Source: Lasiosphaeria ovina (lineage: Eukaryota; Ascomycota; Sordariomycetes; Sordariales; Lasiosphaeriaceae). Taken from it: 64,000 nucleotides of DNA. The stretch spans positions 3,844,001 to 3,908,000 of the forward strand of contig JAULSN010000003.1 of NCBI GenBank assembly GCA_033439765.1. The letters are read 5' to 3'. This document shows, piece by piece, positions 10,741 through 20,612 of the stretch. Numbering within the stretch: position 1 is the stretch's first letter; every line of letters starts with the position of its first letter. The notes under the pieces are model-generated. The model did not search any database. It saw nothing but the letters and a program-made list of their open reading frames with translations, and was not told where the DNA came from. A program made the translations under genes and the position numbers.

Positions 10741-12685
10741 ATGAGCTCTGTTTTGGCGGTCACAGCTCTCTTGTTCACTATAGCCGGCGGGATGCTGTCC
10801 TTCTCATGGTTCACGTCCTTTTGGCGGAGCGCGCCCAAGCCTCGGGATGAGGCGGCCAGGGACAGACGAAGAAACCCGAGAAATAACGCGGAGTTCCTTG
10901 GATCGCAAATCGGCGGCAAGTCGGTCATCAACTACGGCTACACCGACATGCCCTGGAATCTGATGGCGTACGACATTTACTACTTCTTCAAGTTTATGTG
11001 GGCACTCCCCTACATCCTGTTTCCCTTGACGCCATCCGATTCTGGCGACCTCGACGAGCTCTCCTTCACGGCCAAGAACGTGTTCTGCATCGTGGTGCAC
11101 TTTGTGCTCTGTGTCTTGCAGCTCGCCTTCATTCTCGCTTTCCCTGCGCTGGTCTTGCTCCCGGTCTGGATGGCAGCCTTGGCCGTGGGACTCTTTCTAC
11201 TTCTCAACCACAGCCTTTGCATTTTGCTGAACGGCCAAGACGTCGAGTACCGCTCCAGTCCGCAGTATGCCCCGGCGTTGCCAGAGCATGCTCATGAGCA
11301 ATGGATCTTCATCAACGGTGTCGCTGTCGGGTAAGCTATGTTGCCCGCCGTTATCACACGCCAAACGAACGCGGTTGTGCTGAAGCAAGCTTGGGTCTGA
11401 ACTAGGAGCCACTGGATGCAGAGCAACCTCGACAGGCTTGCTCTCACGTTCAAGAGGCCGATTCTTGGCATTCACAACAAAACGTGAGCGTCTCTTCCAG
11501 CAGAATGTGCCGAAGTGGCGGCTAACAAGTACGCTTGCTGCACATAGGGCGGGCATTCTGTTCGATGTCCTCGAGTGCCTTGTTCAGCGGAACTTTGGCT
11601 ACGCAACGGCAGACGTGCGCGTGTGCTATCGAATCATCAAAGAGACGCTCTACAAGCCACAGTTCTCAAAGGTCGTCTTCATCCTGCACTCGCAGGGAGC
11701 CATCGAGGGAAGCATGATCATTGACTGGCTGCTCCAGGAGCTCCCACAAGATCTTCTGTCCAAGCTCGAAGTCTACACGTTTGGTAATGCCGCCAACCAC
11801 TTCAACAACCCGCACCGGAAGATCGTTTCGCAGAACGAGGCTTTCCGGAACCCGCTTGCGGCGTCGACAGACTCGACCAAGCTGACTGGGTCTGGAAGCG
11901 GGACCAGCACTGCCGCACCCGCACCCGCACCCGCCTCCCAACCCAACGTCGAGCAGCTCCAGTCCCCTGCGCCCATCGACACCGGCAGCGGTAATATTTC
12001 CGGCAATCCACAGTCTTTCACCACCGCGAACACGCCGACCCCCATCCGGCCTGCGCTGACGTTCGAGACGAGCGCCCTGGCGCCGTCGGCCGTGAGTGGT
12101 AGAGCCATAGGGCACATTGAGCACTACGCGCACACGACCGACTTCGTAGCGCTCTGGGGGGTGTTGCATTTCGCGACGACGGCGCCGGGGACGCAGACGG
12201 TACCCCGGTTCATTGGGCGCGTGTTTATACGCTCCTCCCCAAGGGGCGGTCACCAACTGGTTCAGCATTATCTCGACGGCCTGTTCCCGCTCTCACGCGA
12301 CCCCACAACTGGCGTGCTGGTCGCATGCGCCGAAGACTCCGAGTTCATGGAGAGCGAGGTCGTCGTCGGGGTCGAGGGCGACGAGATGCGGGTCGCGCGC
12401 GAGGCTATGGAGCTGAGCTGGCTGGGCGGTAACGGCGACGGCGCGAACGTCGACCTGGACGCAGTGGAAGTGCACGGCGTCAGCCCGGTAGAGAGACGAA
12501 AGGGCCGGCACAGGACTCGTGCGAAAGCTGCGGCTGCGACTGCGACTGCGACTGCGACTGCGGCCAAGGTCAAGGTGAAAGAGCTCAGCCGGCTGTGGCA
12601 GTACAGGAACGGCAGAAGCCCGGACGAGAAGCCGCCTCTGCTGGTGAGGGATGCGGATGGCGTGGTGAGGACGGCGACTATATAA
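10741..12685 (+). CDS. Membrane-anchored alpha/beta-hydrolase-like protein
   Basis: Exons 10741-11330, 11406-11483 and 11548-12685 give 601 residues, with phase-consistent GT..AG introns. An N-terminal hydrophobic anchor spans about residues 5-25. A second hydrophobic block near 118-165 probably forms two to three more helices. After it comes WIFINGVAVGSHW, then KVVFILHSQGAIEGSMI with H270-S271-Q272-G273 at the position of a lipase-like nucleophile elbow, and later HIEHYAHTTDFVALWGVLHF with candidate Asp/His residues. The strand-Ser-helix context suggests a serine hydrolase related to lipases, but the elbow is HSQG rather than canonical GxSxG, so catalysis is inferred. An insertion rich in Ala, Pro and Thr (about 320-390) and an Ala/Thr repeat near the C-terminus look disordered. 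It occurs as a conserved uncharacterised type of protein in filamentous fungi. Confidence 0.75.
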
Positions 12686-13184
12686 GGGGGTTCTTGTCAC
12701 TTGGTGGTGTCTAAAATGTGGGACCGTGGAGCAAGAAGACAATCATGACGGCTTTTCGGGTTAGACTCAGGGGCTTGAATGGGCCATGACCGCTTGAAGG
12801 TGCTTTGGGCCAAATTATGCGAGGCGGTGGTGGTGGCTGTAGTAATGGAGCAGCCATCTTCTGGGACAGTTTCCCACTAAGTGGTTTTCTGTTTGCTATT
12901 TTGACCCCGTCCATTTCTTTATTTTTTTGTCTATTTTTGTTCATCTCTTTCCCACTTTGTGACTTTGTCTTGTCCGTCCGGTTGACGACGCATCGAGCAA
13001 GCCCCGCCGCTCAGCTGCACTCGACATACCGGGGTTAGGGTTAAAGAGTGCTGCAACGTTTCCCGATAAGATAACGTTTGGCCTCGAAATTTTTCTCCAA
13101 TGCCTCAACGTCGAAACGGGACGCCAATCAACCCCGCCAAAACAGCGCTGAGCATCGCATCCCCAACCACACCGGTAACGCAAA
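12686..13184. promoter_or_regulatory. Intergenic interval with NOP9 promoter
   Basis: About 500 bp holding the 3' UTR of the hydrolase-like gene and the NOP9 promoter. It is T-rich around 12905-12960, and it carries the telobox listed separately. Confidence 0.5.
13035..13043 (+). promoter_or_regulatory. Telobox-like TTAGGGTTA element upstream of NOP9
   Basis: The nonamer TTAGGGTTA lies about 140 bp before the NOP9 ATG. Telomere-repeat-like boxes are known promoter elements of ribosomal-protein and ribosome-biogenesis genes in many fungi, where Myb-type telomere-binding factors bind them. The target gene here is a ribosome-biogenesis factor, which fits. The single short match is seen directly; function is inferred. 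Confidence 0.5.
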
Positions 13185-15470
13185 ATGGGCAAGGCCAGGA
13201 AGTCAAAACGCCAATTGGTCCGTGACGAGAAGAGGGCGAAGAAGAGGAACAGAGAGGTTGCCGACGAGGAGGATGCGCCAGAGACGAAGCGCCAGCGCCA
13301 GGACGAAGGCGCCGGCAACGTCGCCGGCCCCGACGACGCCCAACCCTCGGAATATGTCGCCTTCCTGGATGGCCAAGATACGTCCCACCATTCCCGAGGC
13401 CCTCTTTCCAACGGCTTCGAGCGCGAGTTCTTCGGCATGCTGGCCGACCAGGAGCAGGAATACTTCCGCCACGCCGACGAGCTGCTCGAGCTCAACGACT
13501 TCCCCACCACCGAGGACCGCGACATGTTCCTCCAGAACGTGTACAAGGAGGCCGAGGGCAAGGAGCTGAAGCTGGCGAGCAGCCAGTCCTGTTCGCGCCT
13601 CATGGAGAGGCTGATCCTCCTCTCCAACACGAGACAACAAAAGCACCTCTACGACGCATTCGCCGGCCATTTCATCAGTCTCATCACACATCGCTTCGCA
13701 GGCCATTGCTGCGAAAAGCTCTTTCTGCAGTCAGCCCCCGTCGTCACGCAGGAGCTGCAAGGTCTGGTGGAGCCCGAGCCCACGCCCGAACCCGAACCCG
13801 AGGCCGACGGTGAGCAAGGGACAGCCCCCATGCCACAGTCGTCGATGGAGGACCTGCTCCTCTTGACCCTCGACGAGCTCGAAGATCATCTCTCCTACCT
13901 CCTCTCCGACAGATACGGCTCCCACGCCTTGAGAGCTCTGCTCCTGATTTTGTCTGGGCGGCCTCTCGACCAGATAGCAACGAAGTCTATGCTTCAGAGC
14001 AAGAAGAAGGAGCACGTCACCGTCGAAGGCGCGTCACTTATGGCCAGCGAGCTCAGCTCCCAGACCCGCACCGTCCCTTCGTCCTTCACGATAGCGATAC
14101 AGAAGATCATTGGAGACTCTACGGCGAATATTGACGACACGGCCCTCCGTGTGCTGGCAACCCATCCCACCGGCAACCCGACACTGCAGCTCTTGTTGGA
14201 GCTTGACTTGACGTTGTTTGTCAAAAAGGCGAAAAAAGCCCCATCTAAAGCGAAGGCGGAGGCCGGCACAGAAGAGCCACCCAAGGAAGAGCCCAAGAAG
14301 GAAGAGCCCACGGCCGGTCTGCTGGAAAAGCTGATACCGAACGCGCCCGAATCCTTCAGCGACGAAAAGTCGCAGGCCTCCGAGTTTATCAACTCGATGC
14401 TCTACGACCCTATTGGATCGAGGCTGCTCGAGACTCTGATCACCCACTGTCCGGGCAAGATCTTCAAGGGCCTCCAGGCCAAGTTCTTCGGCCCGCGTAT
14501 CGCCACTTTGCTCCGGAACGACATTGCGTCGTACCCGGCTATCCGGGTTCTCAACCGACTCAGCAAGGAAGATCTCGCCGAGGCCGTAGAGAAGTCGTTG
14601 CCGCAGATGCCCGTCTTTGTAGAGAAGGGCCGCTTCAACGTGATCAAGACCTTGTTCGAGCGCTGCAACGTGCGGCAGGCCAGCGAAGAGATCAAGTCAC
14701 TCCTGCAGGCCCTGACGGCCGCAAACGGAGGCGACTGGAAGTACCTGGTGCCCAAGCTGTGCCAGCTTGACGATGCAGATGGCTCTGAAGAGGCACCAAC
14801 AAAGGACAAGTTCCAGCCGGATGCCGTCAAGAACAAGGGCGCAATGCTCTCGCACGGCAGACAGCTGGTGACGGCCCTCTTTGATATCCCCGGCCCCCCG
14901 GCAAAGGCCATACAGGCATCGCTCCTGGCTCTCAAGCCGGACCAGCTCCTGCGCCTGGCGACGCTCTCGGCCTCGACCTCGGCCATCCTGGTGAAGGCAC
15001 TGGCCACATCTTCTCAAAACCCCAACTTCCACAAAGTCCTCGTGGCCAGCCTGCTGCCGCACACGTATGGACTCGCGACGTCGATGCACGGCCACAACGT
15101 ATTAAACGCCGTCATCGAGGCCCCGTCCAAGGGCGGCGACGGCATTACCGTCCCATTCCACCTCAAGGAGAACATAATGGCGCAGCTAGAGAGCCACGAG
15201 CGAGACCTCCGGGAGTCGTGGCTGGGCCGCAACGTCTGGCGGGCCTGGCGCGGAGACCTCTGGAGCCACCGGCGCTCCGACTGGGTACGCTGGGCCAAGG
15301 AGACAGACCCCGAAGCGGACAGGTTGTCGACGGGGCCGAAGCCGAAGCAAGCGGTTGGCGCTGGTGGCGGTGGGGGAGGAGATTCAAAGCCGAGACTGGC
15401 GAAAGCTGGCTTTGCCGGCGGTGCAAAGATTGGCAAGGGGGATACGCCGAAGAAGGCGATTGCTGTTTGA
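13185..15470 (+). CDS. NOP9: Nucleolar pumilio-family protein NOP9
   Basis: A single exon of 761 residues. The N-terminus is strongly basic (MGKARKSKRQLVRDEKRAKK), as in other fungal NOP9 proteins, and acts as nuclear and nucleolar targeting sequence. The body is a series of divergent pumilio-type helical repeats. Examples are SCSRLMERLILLSNTRQQ, HRFAGHCCEKLFLQSAP, DRYGSHALRALLLILSG, DPIGSRLLETLITHCPGKI and MHGHNVLNAVIEAPSK. NOP9 binds pre-18S rRNA and is needed for 40S subunit maturation. An acidic Pro-Glu run near residue 190 and a Glu/Lys/Pro segment near 360-385 interrupt the repeats. The C-terminus is Gly/Lys-rich. The intact frame, length and repeats support a functional gene; the telobox upstream agrees with co-regulation with ribosome biogenesis. 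Confidence 0.92.
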   Translation: MGKARKSKRQLVRDEKRAKKRNREVADEEDAPETKRQRQDEGAGNVAGPDDAQPSEYVAFLDGQDTSHHSRGPLSNGFEREFFGMLADQEQEYFRHADELLELNDFPTTEDRDMFLQNVYKEAEGKELKLASSQSCSRLMERLILLSNTRQQKHLYDAFAGHFISLITHRFAGHCCEKLFLQSAPVVTQELQGLVEPEPTPEPEPEADGEQGTAPMPQSSMEDLLLLTLDELEDHLSYLLSDRYGSHALRALLLILSGRPLDQIATKSMLQSKKKEHVTVEGASLMASELSSQTRTVPSSFTIAIQKIIGDSTANIDDTALRVLATHPTGNPTLQLLLELDLTLFVKKAKKAPSKAKAEAGTEEPPKEEPKKEEPTAGLLEKLIPNAPESFSDEKSQASEFINSMLYDPIGSRLLETLITHCPGKIFKGLQAKFFGPRIATLLRNDIASYPAIRVLNRLSKEDLAEAVEKSLPQMPVFVEKGRFNVIKTLFERCNVRQASEEIKSLLQALTAANGGDWKYLVPKLCQLDDADGSEEAPTKDKFQPDAVKNKGAMLSHGRQLVTALFDIPGPPAKAIQASLLALKPDQLLRLATLSASTSAILVKALATSSQNPNFHKVLVASLLPHTYGLATSMHGHNVLNAVIEAPSKGGDGITVPFHLKENIMAQLESHERDLRESWLGRNVWRAWRGDLWSHRRSDWVRWAKETDPEADRLSTGPKPKQAVGAGGGGGGDSKPRLAKAGFAGGAKIGKGDTPKKAIAV

Positions 15471-16560
15471 GAGAAAGGGGGCTTGGCTGCCACCCCGTGA
15501 GTGATAGATACCCTGTAATTGGATCCCCCGAACGGATCGTTGCTGCTGCTGCTCCTTCCATGCTTCCATCCTTTCTTTGAGATGCAAAAAGTGAAAAAGG
15601 GAGAAACGGGAGGCTGCTGCATATCCCCCACCCATACCATTCTCGTCTTTTGTGACCTTGGTCGCCATTCTGTTCCCTCCCCCCCCCCCCCCGGCACAAA
15701 GCAAGCCGGCTCGGCCAACAGCCTCCGGTGCCACGGCAGCAAGCAACTGTGCATTCTGTCTGTAGGTTGGTTAGAGATGGGATGGGATTGAACTGCGAGG
15801 CTGTTTACATGTGCATGCATGCATGCATGCATGTCCGAACGCGCTCCCTTTTGTCATGCCAAGGCCCATCTACTTACTCACGACATGTCATGGCATGGCA
15901 TGTCATGGCTTCTGGCGCCGGCGGTGGTTCCCCGGCTAGCTACTACCATGTCTAGGTAAATTAGGTAGCTTGTATTGGTGCTTCTGCTCTCTTTCTCTTT
16001 GCACTCTGGCGGTATCTGCTTGGTTTGTCTACTTAGGAAGGTATAGTTGTCACTGGCTGACTGGGGCAGGTAGGTTCTGTCTAGAGTGGGCATGTTATGT
16101 ACCTATGTGTGTATTGTACGGTCGTGTAGATAGATATACGTATGCTCGGTCAGCTTCTGGCGTGTTTCTCTGGCGGGATACTATCAAAGGCCCGTTATAT
16201 CGTCGATGGGCCTCATGGCTGGGTCTTTGTGGGAATGTGTCTAGCTGCTAGTTGATAGTCATGTGGACATCCGACAGCCAACAAGAGTCTCATCTGCGTG
16301 TGGACCTTGTAGGAACGTTCTCCTCGGTGGTAGGCAGCTTGCCTCTTTCTACAGTTTTGGATATGGAAAGTCGGAGACCAAGGTCGGGCATTCCTGGCTT
16401 GTCACCTGGGCAACCAGGGGTGAGAGGGAGGAGGCCGGCTTCCTGAGTGGCAGTTCACGTTCCTCTCACAATCCTCTCAGCCTGGCCTTGCTCTGGTTTC
16501 TCGGTCTCCTATTGTCCTTCCCCCGCCTGGCCTAAGGTTTGAGAGGGGCCACTCTCGCCG
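15471..16560. other. Intergenic interval with simple repeats
   Basis: About 1.1 kb without a supported gene. It contains a run of 14 C at 15679-15692, a CATG tandem repeat at about 15812-15832 and a further CATGTCATGGCATGG-type cluster at 15885-15907. The right end should be the promoter of the leader transcript that follows. Confidence 0.5.
15679..15692. repeat. Homopolymer tract, 14 C
   Basis: An uninterrupted run of 14 C on the plus strand, about 200 bp downstream of the NOP9 stop. Similar G or C runs occur at 35282-35296, 46579-46596 and 53420-53441. Confidence 0.9.
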
Positions 16561-18519
16561 TGCTGCGTATTTAACCTGCCCTCATCCTCTTTTCTCTCCT
16601 CAACCTAACCTTCGTCTTCCACCACCCTCTCTTTTCTTTCTTTCCGCGGTTGACAATCACCTCTCTTTTACAGAGCTCGCAGTCTCGAGGCCTTCCCGTC
16701 TTCAAAGACATTCTAAACAGTCCCTCTCATCTTCTCGTCGTCGGATTCTCTCTCTCGTCGCTCGCGTCTCTCTCCTTCCACCCTCGCGTGCGCACAAATC
16801 GCGAAGAGTACGCGTCTCGCAGCACTCCTCACTCCTCTATTCAAGCTCTGCTTGCAGCAGTCTAAACGCGTTCTACGCGAGAAACAGGCCACTCCATCCT
16901 TCTCTTCTTCGAGCAGCGTCTCGTCACCTTTCTCTCTTTCCGCGCACACGCGTAGTCGGTACGTTTCAAGAAACACTCCAGTTTTTATATTTCCGCCCTC
17001 CATTTTCTAGTCTCCGTCCTCGCCTCCGACGCCTGACCGTGCCATATGCGGGAAACAGAAGATACTATTCTCCCTTCGAAAGCTTCGTCTCGTCACTATA
17101 ACTCCCTTTCGCGCGCTCGCCGCAGCTGGTACGTTTATTGACCACCCTGCATTATTTGTGGTTGTAATAGCTAATGTGCCGTCTACGAAAGCAGGATACC
17201 ACCTCCTCTCCTTTCAAGAGATTGAAATCGCCAACCTCGCGTCTATTTCTCTCGAAAGCTTCACCTCGTCACCATAACTCTCTTTCGCGCGCTCGCCGCA
17301 GCTGGTACGTTCATTGACCGGCCTGCATTATTTGTGATTGTAATAGCTAACGTGCTGTCTACGCAAGCAGAATACTATCTCCTCTGCTTTCAAGAGATTG
17401 AACTCGCCAACCTCGCGTCTCTTTCGCGGAACTTCACCGCAGTCTGTATGTTTTCAGCACCTCCCATAACTTATTTCGCTCCTTGGTTACCACAGCTAAC
17501 GAGGAACAGAATACTTTCTCTACAAGCTCAGACTCGCCAACCACAACTCTCTCTTCTTTCTCGCAAGCCCGCTGTGCAGCGCTGGTAAGTATTCCTTGAT
17601 AGCGGACTCTTCTTTTCCCGTTTGTGTTGTTGTCTTGCAATAGCTAACCGCAAGAAACAGGATACTATCTCCTACTCTCTTCGGTCTCGGCTTCGTCACG
17701 CTCAGCTCTACGTCTCGAAAGCATACGGTAGTTGTCGCTTCCTCTTTTTATAAAGCACAGCTCGTCAAGCACAAGTGTCTGTCCCGTCGCCAGCACGGCA
17801 GCAGGTATGTCTCACGCAGTTACAGGCTCACTTTATGTTATTCACAATAGCTAACCGCGCTTCAACAGACAAACGACTCTCTCTTCAAAGTCACCACCTC
17901 AAGCCTACCAACCAGCAAAGCCCGAGTTAGTATCTCAGCCTCCCACGCCTCATCCTATCTATTCGCCGGGTACAATGGCAACCTCCCCCCCATCCGGCAC
18001 CAGTCCTCTTTTCCCACACTCCTCCTCATTATCATCTTCAGTTTCCCCATTACTCCGCTCGCCGCAACTCCTGCTCGCAACTCCCCATCGCCCATGCTAT
18101 CTCGAGGAATCGGGTAGCAAGAATACGGGCTGGCAGCGCGTGCCCTACTCCTCTATGGGTCCTGGTGGCTGCTGCGTCTCGTCTGATGGTCGATCCTGAC
18201 CAGCTCCCCATGCCCGCATGCTCTATGGGCTTGGAGAGGCAGATGGGCCAGCAAAGCAGATATTTTTCTCGGTTTCTTTTCTTTTCGTTCTTTTCTTTCT
18301 TTTCTTCTTCGCCTTTCGTCTTTCGTCTTACGGCTTTGCACCTTTGAACGGAAAACGAATCTCTCCAAACCCAACCTACAAACTCCAAAACAAAAACACA
18401 AAAAAAGCATGAATGAAAAGAAGAAAGTCGGGAAACGAAGAGAGGAAACAAACAAAAAACAACAAACAAGACGAACGAATGTGCTGACCTTGGGGGACAT
18501 TTTCCCTCTCCGCCCGCAG
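16560..18519 (+). promoter_or_regulatory. Pyrimidine-rich 5' leader with six or more tiny repeated introns
   Basis: The strand is C/T-rich from 16580. It then shows a regular series of candidate introns: 16959-17058, 17129-17194, 17305-17370, 17446-17509, 17585-17660 and 17805-17868. Donors are GTACGT, GTATGT or GTAAGT; branch-like CTAAC or CTAAT occurs in most of them; acceptors are CAG. Exons after the acceptors often begin with a similar AATACTATCTCC-like sequence. Two neighbouring exon-intron units repeat with a 176-bp period. The intervening exons up to 17974 contain no ATG, whereas several introns do, which is the pattern of a spliced 5' UTR. A GTTAGT donor at 17926 could pair with the CAG at 18519, removing the ATG at 17975 and joining directly to the ATG at 18522. 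Transcription and splicing are inferred from sequence alone. Confidence 0.55.
17079..17430 (+). repeat. Tandem duplication of an exon-intron unit, period 176 bp
   Basis: Two copies, about 17079-17254 and 17255-17430, each with a C/T-rich exon portion, a GTACGT donor, a 66-nt intron and the start of the next exon. The two 66-nt introns (17129-17194 and 17305-17370) differ at about 7 positions, and the exon portions are similarly close. It is part of the leader described above. Confidence 0.8.
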
Positions 18520-18521
18520 CC

Positions 18522-18631
18522 ATGACTCGAACGGGCTACGACACGACCGGCTTCGGGGGTGCGTCGGGGCACGCCCCCGAAGCCGGTAAGAGGACGGCGA
18601 AGAAGGGCGGCGCTGGCGGTGGCGGCGAGGC

Positions 18632-18665
<34 letters not shown>

Positions 18666-18849
18666 GCCGGAGCGGCGGGCTCTGGAAACCAGCCGGTACA
18701 ACACAAAAATCCCCTTTTATTTATTTTTTCTTTTCTTTCTCTGGCTCTCGTCGCTAACCAGGCAACCTATCTATCTGCTAAAGGTTTCCAACCCGGCCGA
18801 GAAGGCGGCGGCGGCCAAGGGCACGGGGGCGGGCGGCAAGGCGAAGTAG
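18522..18849 (+). CDS. Small Ala/Gly-rich protein after the intron-rich leader
   Basis: The proposed exons are 18522-18695 and 18784-18849, giving 79 residues starting MTRTGYDTTGFGG and ending KGTGAGGKAK. The start codon lies three bases after a good acceptor (CCCGCAG). The intron 18696-18783 has a GTACAA donor, a GCTAAC branch and an AAG acceptor. The middle is low complexity, with an Ala run encoded by a GCG repeat at about 18629-18655 followed by Thr/Gly. Lys and Gly dominate the rest. There is no recognisable domain, signal peptide or TM segment. An alternative donor (GTAAGA) at 18586 and an alternative acceptor at 18774 would change the product, so the exact protein is uncertain. The elaborate leader suggests a highly expressed or translationally controlled gene, but that is inference. 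Confidence 0.45.
18546..18587 (+). repeat. 42-bp inverted repeat (hairpin) at the start of the small ORF
   Basis: Arms of 14 bp, ACCGGCTTCGGGGG and its exact complement, flank a 14-nt loop. The hairpin falls about 25 nt after the ATG at 18522 and ends exactly at a GTAAGA donor-like sequence. The encoded residues TGFGGASGHAPEAG are Gly/Ala-rich. If transcribed, the GC-rich stem would be very stable. Confidence 0.85.
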
Positions 18850-19006
18850 GGGGCTTGCCACCCCTGAAAAGCCGGGAAAAGGGGGGGATGTGTGTGTTGC
18901 GGGCAGGGGGAGGACGGTTTTTTTATTATTATTATTATTAATAATAATAGATTAGTAGACGCCGTGTCGGCGTCTTGACCACCTTTATTCTCCCTCCAAT
19001 GCCTCC

Positions 19007-19660
19007 GTGATGCGTGACGCCCGTCGTTGGACTCGGCATGACGGCAGCCCGATCCGTGTTGACGATTTCCCCGACGCTACTCGAGGCGTTCAAGCCCTTG
19101 CCGAGCTCACATACGACTACAAGAACAGCCCAGAGTCTCTCCGCGAGGACAAGCACGACTACGAGAGCTACTCAAAGTCTCTCCGTGAACGATAGACCGT
19201 CTCTCATCAAACCAACCGATGGAAGACCATTCTGCTCCTCCAACATGTAGAAATCGGGTTGGTTCGGCCGGAGCCGTCAGAGGTCAAACTCGTCGTCGAG
19301 ATCCAGGCAAACGGCTAAGCGTAGCCGGGCTAAAGTCTGTCACGACAGTTCCGGGGCCCGGATCTCAACGACGACACATACATGCCCTCCGACGTCGAGT
19401 ACGACGTACGGTAGAGGGACCCGGTCTTCAATGGCCACAATGCTGGTACAACACTGCCTACGTTGCCACGCATGGGGCACTTCGAATGCGGGACCAGCAA
19501 TGAACGACTCCCCGCGTGGTCACAGTTTCTATACCGCCTGGTAATGGGAGACCTTATCTGCATGACTCCTTTTTCCACCAACAGGTACAGGTACACTGGG
19601 CGAGGAGATAGCTCGCCCACTTCTTCACCTCTTCCCGCCTTCATTGTGAAGGTACTGTGA
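19007..19660 (+). pseudogene. Possible relic reading frame with five internal stops
   Basis: One plus-strand frame reads through 19007-19660 with stops at 19193, 19316, 19322, 19331 and 19412. Between them it gives protein-like segments such as RPEPSEVKLVVEIQANG, GPDLNDDTYMPSDVEYDV and MGHFECGTSNERLPAW. The persistence of a single frame suggests a decayed coding sequence rather than chance. No family is recognised and the call is weak; a chance alignment of short open stretches remains possible. Confidence 0.25.
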
Positions 19661-20131
19661 AACACAGCCGGCTTAGCCAAGGGAGATAGTTTGATCCCAT
19701 CCTCGTCCTCGCCTATAAATACCAAGGAGAATACCAGGAAAGAGCTAGCAGTGGGCTCTCCTACTCCTTGGGCTAACGTTGCCGTCCCGACCAGATTCAG
19801 ATAGATGGGCTATGGGCTAGTGGCGGCGATACAAAGGCTACCAACGTCAACATCGACGTCCAGAAAGTATACAAACTGTAGACGATCAAATTAGCCAAGG
19901 CAGGGTACCTACCTAGGTAAGTGCTCAACACTTGGGCAAATGGACAACACGTAGTATCGATTCCCGGGTCAAGAAAATATGCCGGCACCAAGTTACCCGT
20001 TCTCGTCCCATTGCTCTTAATATCAAGTTATCAAAAAGCCAACACGAGAAAACAGCTAGGGGAGTTGCCATTGGTTTCAAAACGGCTAACTTCAATTTTT
20101 TTCTCGGTTATATCATGAAGTTTTCTAAACT

Positions 20132-20286
20132 GCAGCCGTCGAAGCAAGTCCACAGCCAGCCGCTGAACTAGGTGTCCAGAGCCAGTTGAACTAGGTTCGC
20201 AGCCAGCCGTTGAACGAGGTCCACAGCCAGCCGTCGAAGTAAGTCCAAGGCCAGCCGTCGAAAGTGAGCCCAAAGCCAGTCGCAGG
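20132..20286. repeat. Imperfect tandem repeat, about 24-bp unit, six copies
   Basis: The core GCCAGCCGTCGAA (with variants such as GCCAGCCGTTGAAC and GCCAGTTGAAC), followed by AGGTCCACA-like sequence, recurs every 21-26 bp. Copies differ by substitutions and small indels. The array lies in a gene-poor interval between the relic frame and the minus-strand gene that ends at 20613. Confidence 0.8.
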
Positions 20287-20612
20287 TTTCAATGGCGCCG
20301 AGTCATGCTCCTCGTCAAGTCATAATATGATACACTTGAATACAGAAACGCCCCCAAGCCACCCAAGTCCAGTTCCCAACACATGCTCCTTTGATGCCGA
20401 TGTTCACCAGAAAACGCTAGACGCAAGACGGAAGACAAAAAACGCCCCCAAGATAACAGAAACGCAAAACGCAAGACACAAAATGCAGACTCAACAACAA
20501 CTGGAAATGGTGGCAGCTTCGCTATGCCGGGCTTTCGAGTTTCGCCAGTCTGCAGAACCCCATGGGCGGTGGACTGAGTTCTGCGCAAAAAACAAAATAG
20601 CCCGAGTCGAAA

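Larger units (their letters stand above)
18850..20612. other. Interval without an intact gene
   Basis: About 1.8 kb between the small Ala/Gly-rich ORF and the minus-strand unassigned gene. It holds an ATT/AAT microsatellite at about 18921-18950, the weak relic frame at 19007-19660 and the 24-bp tandem repeat at 20132-20286. Nothing else is supported. Confidence 0.5.

Noticed and set aside
17975..18199. 74-codon ORF starting at the first ATG after the leader introns
   Set aside because: Low-complexity Ser/Pro product without resemblance; a GTTAGT..CAG splice would remove its ATG. Kept only as a possible upstream ORF.
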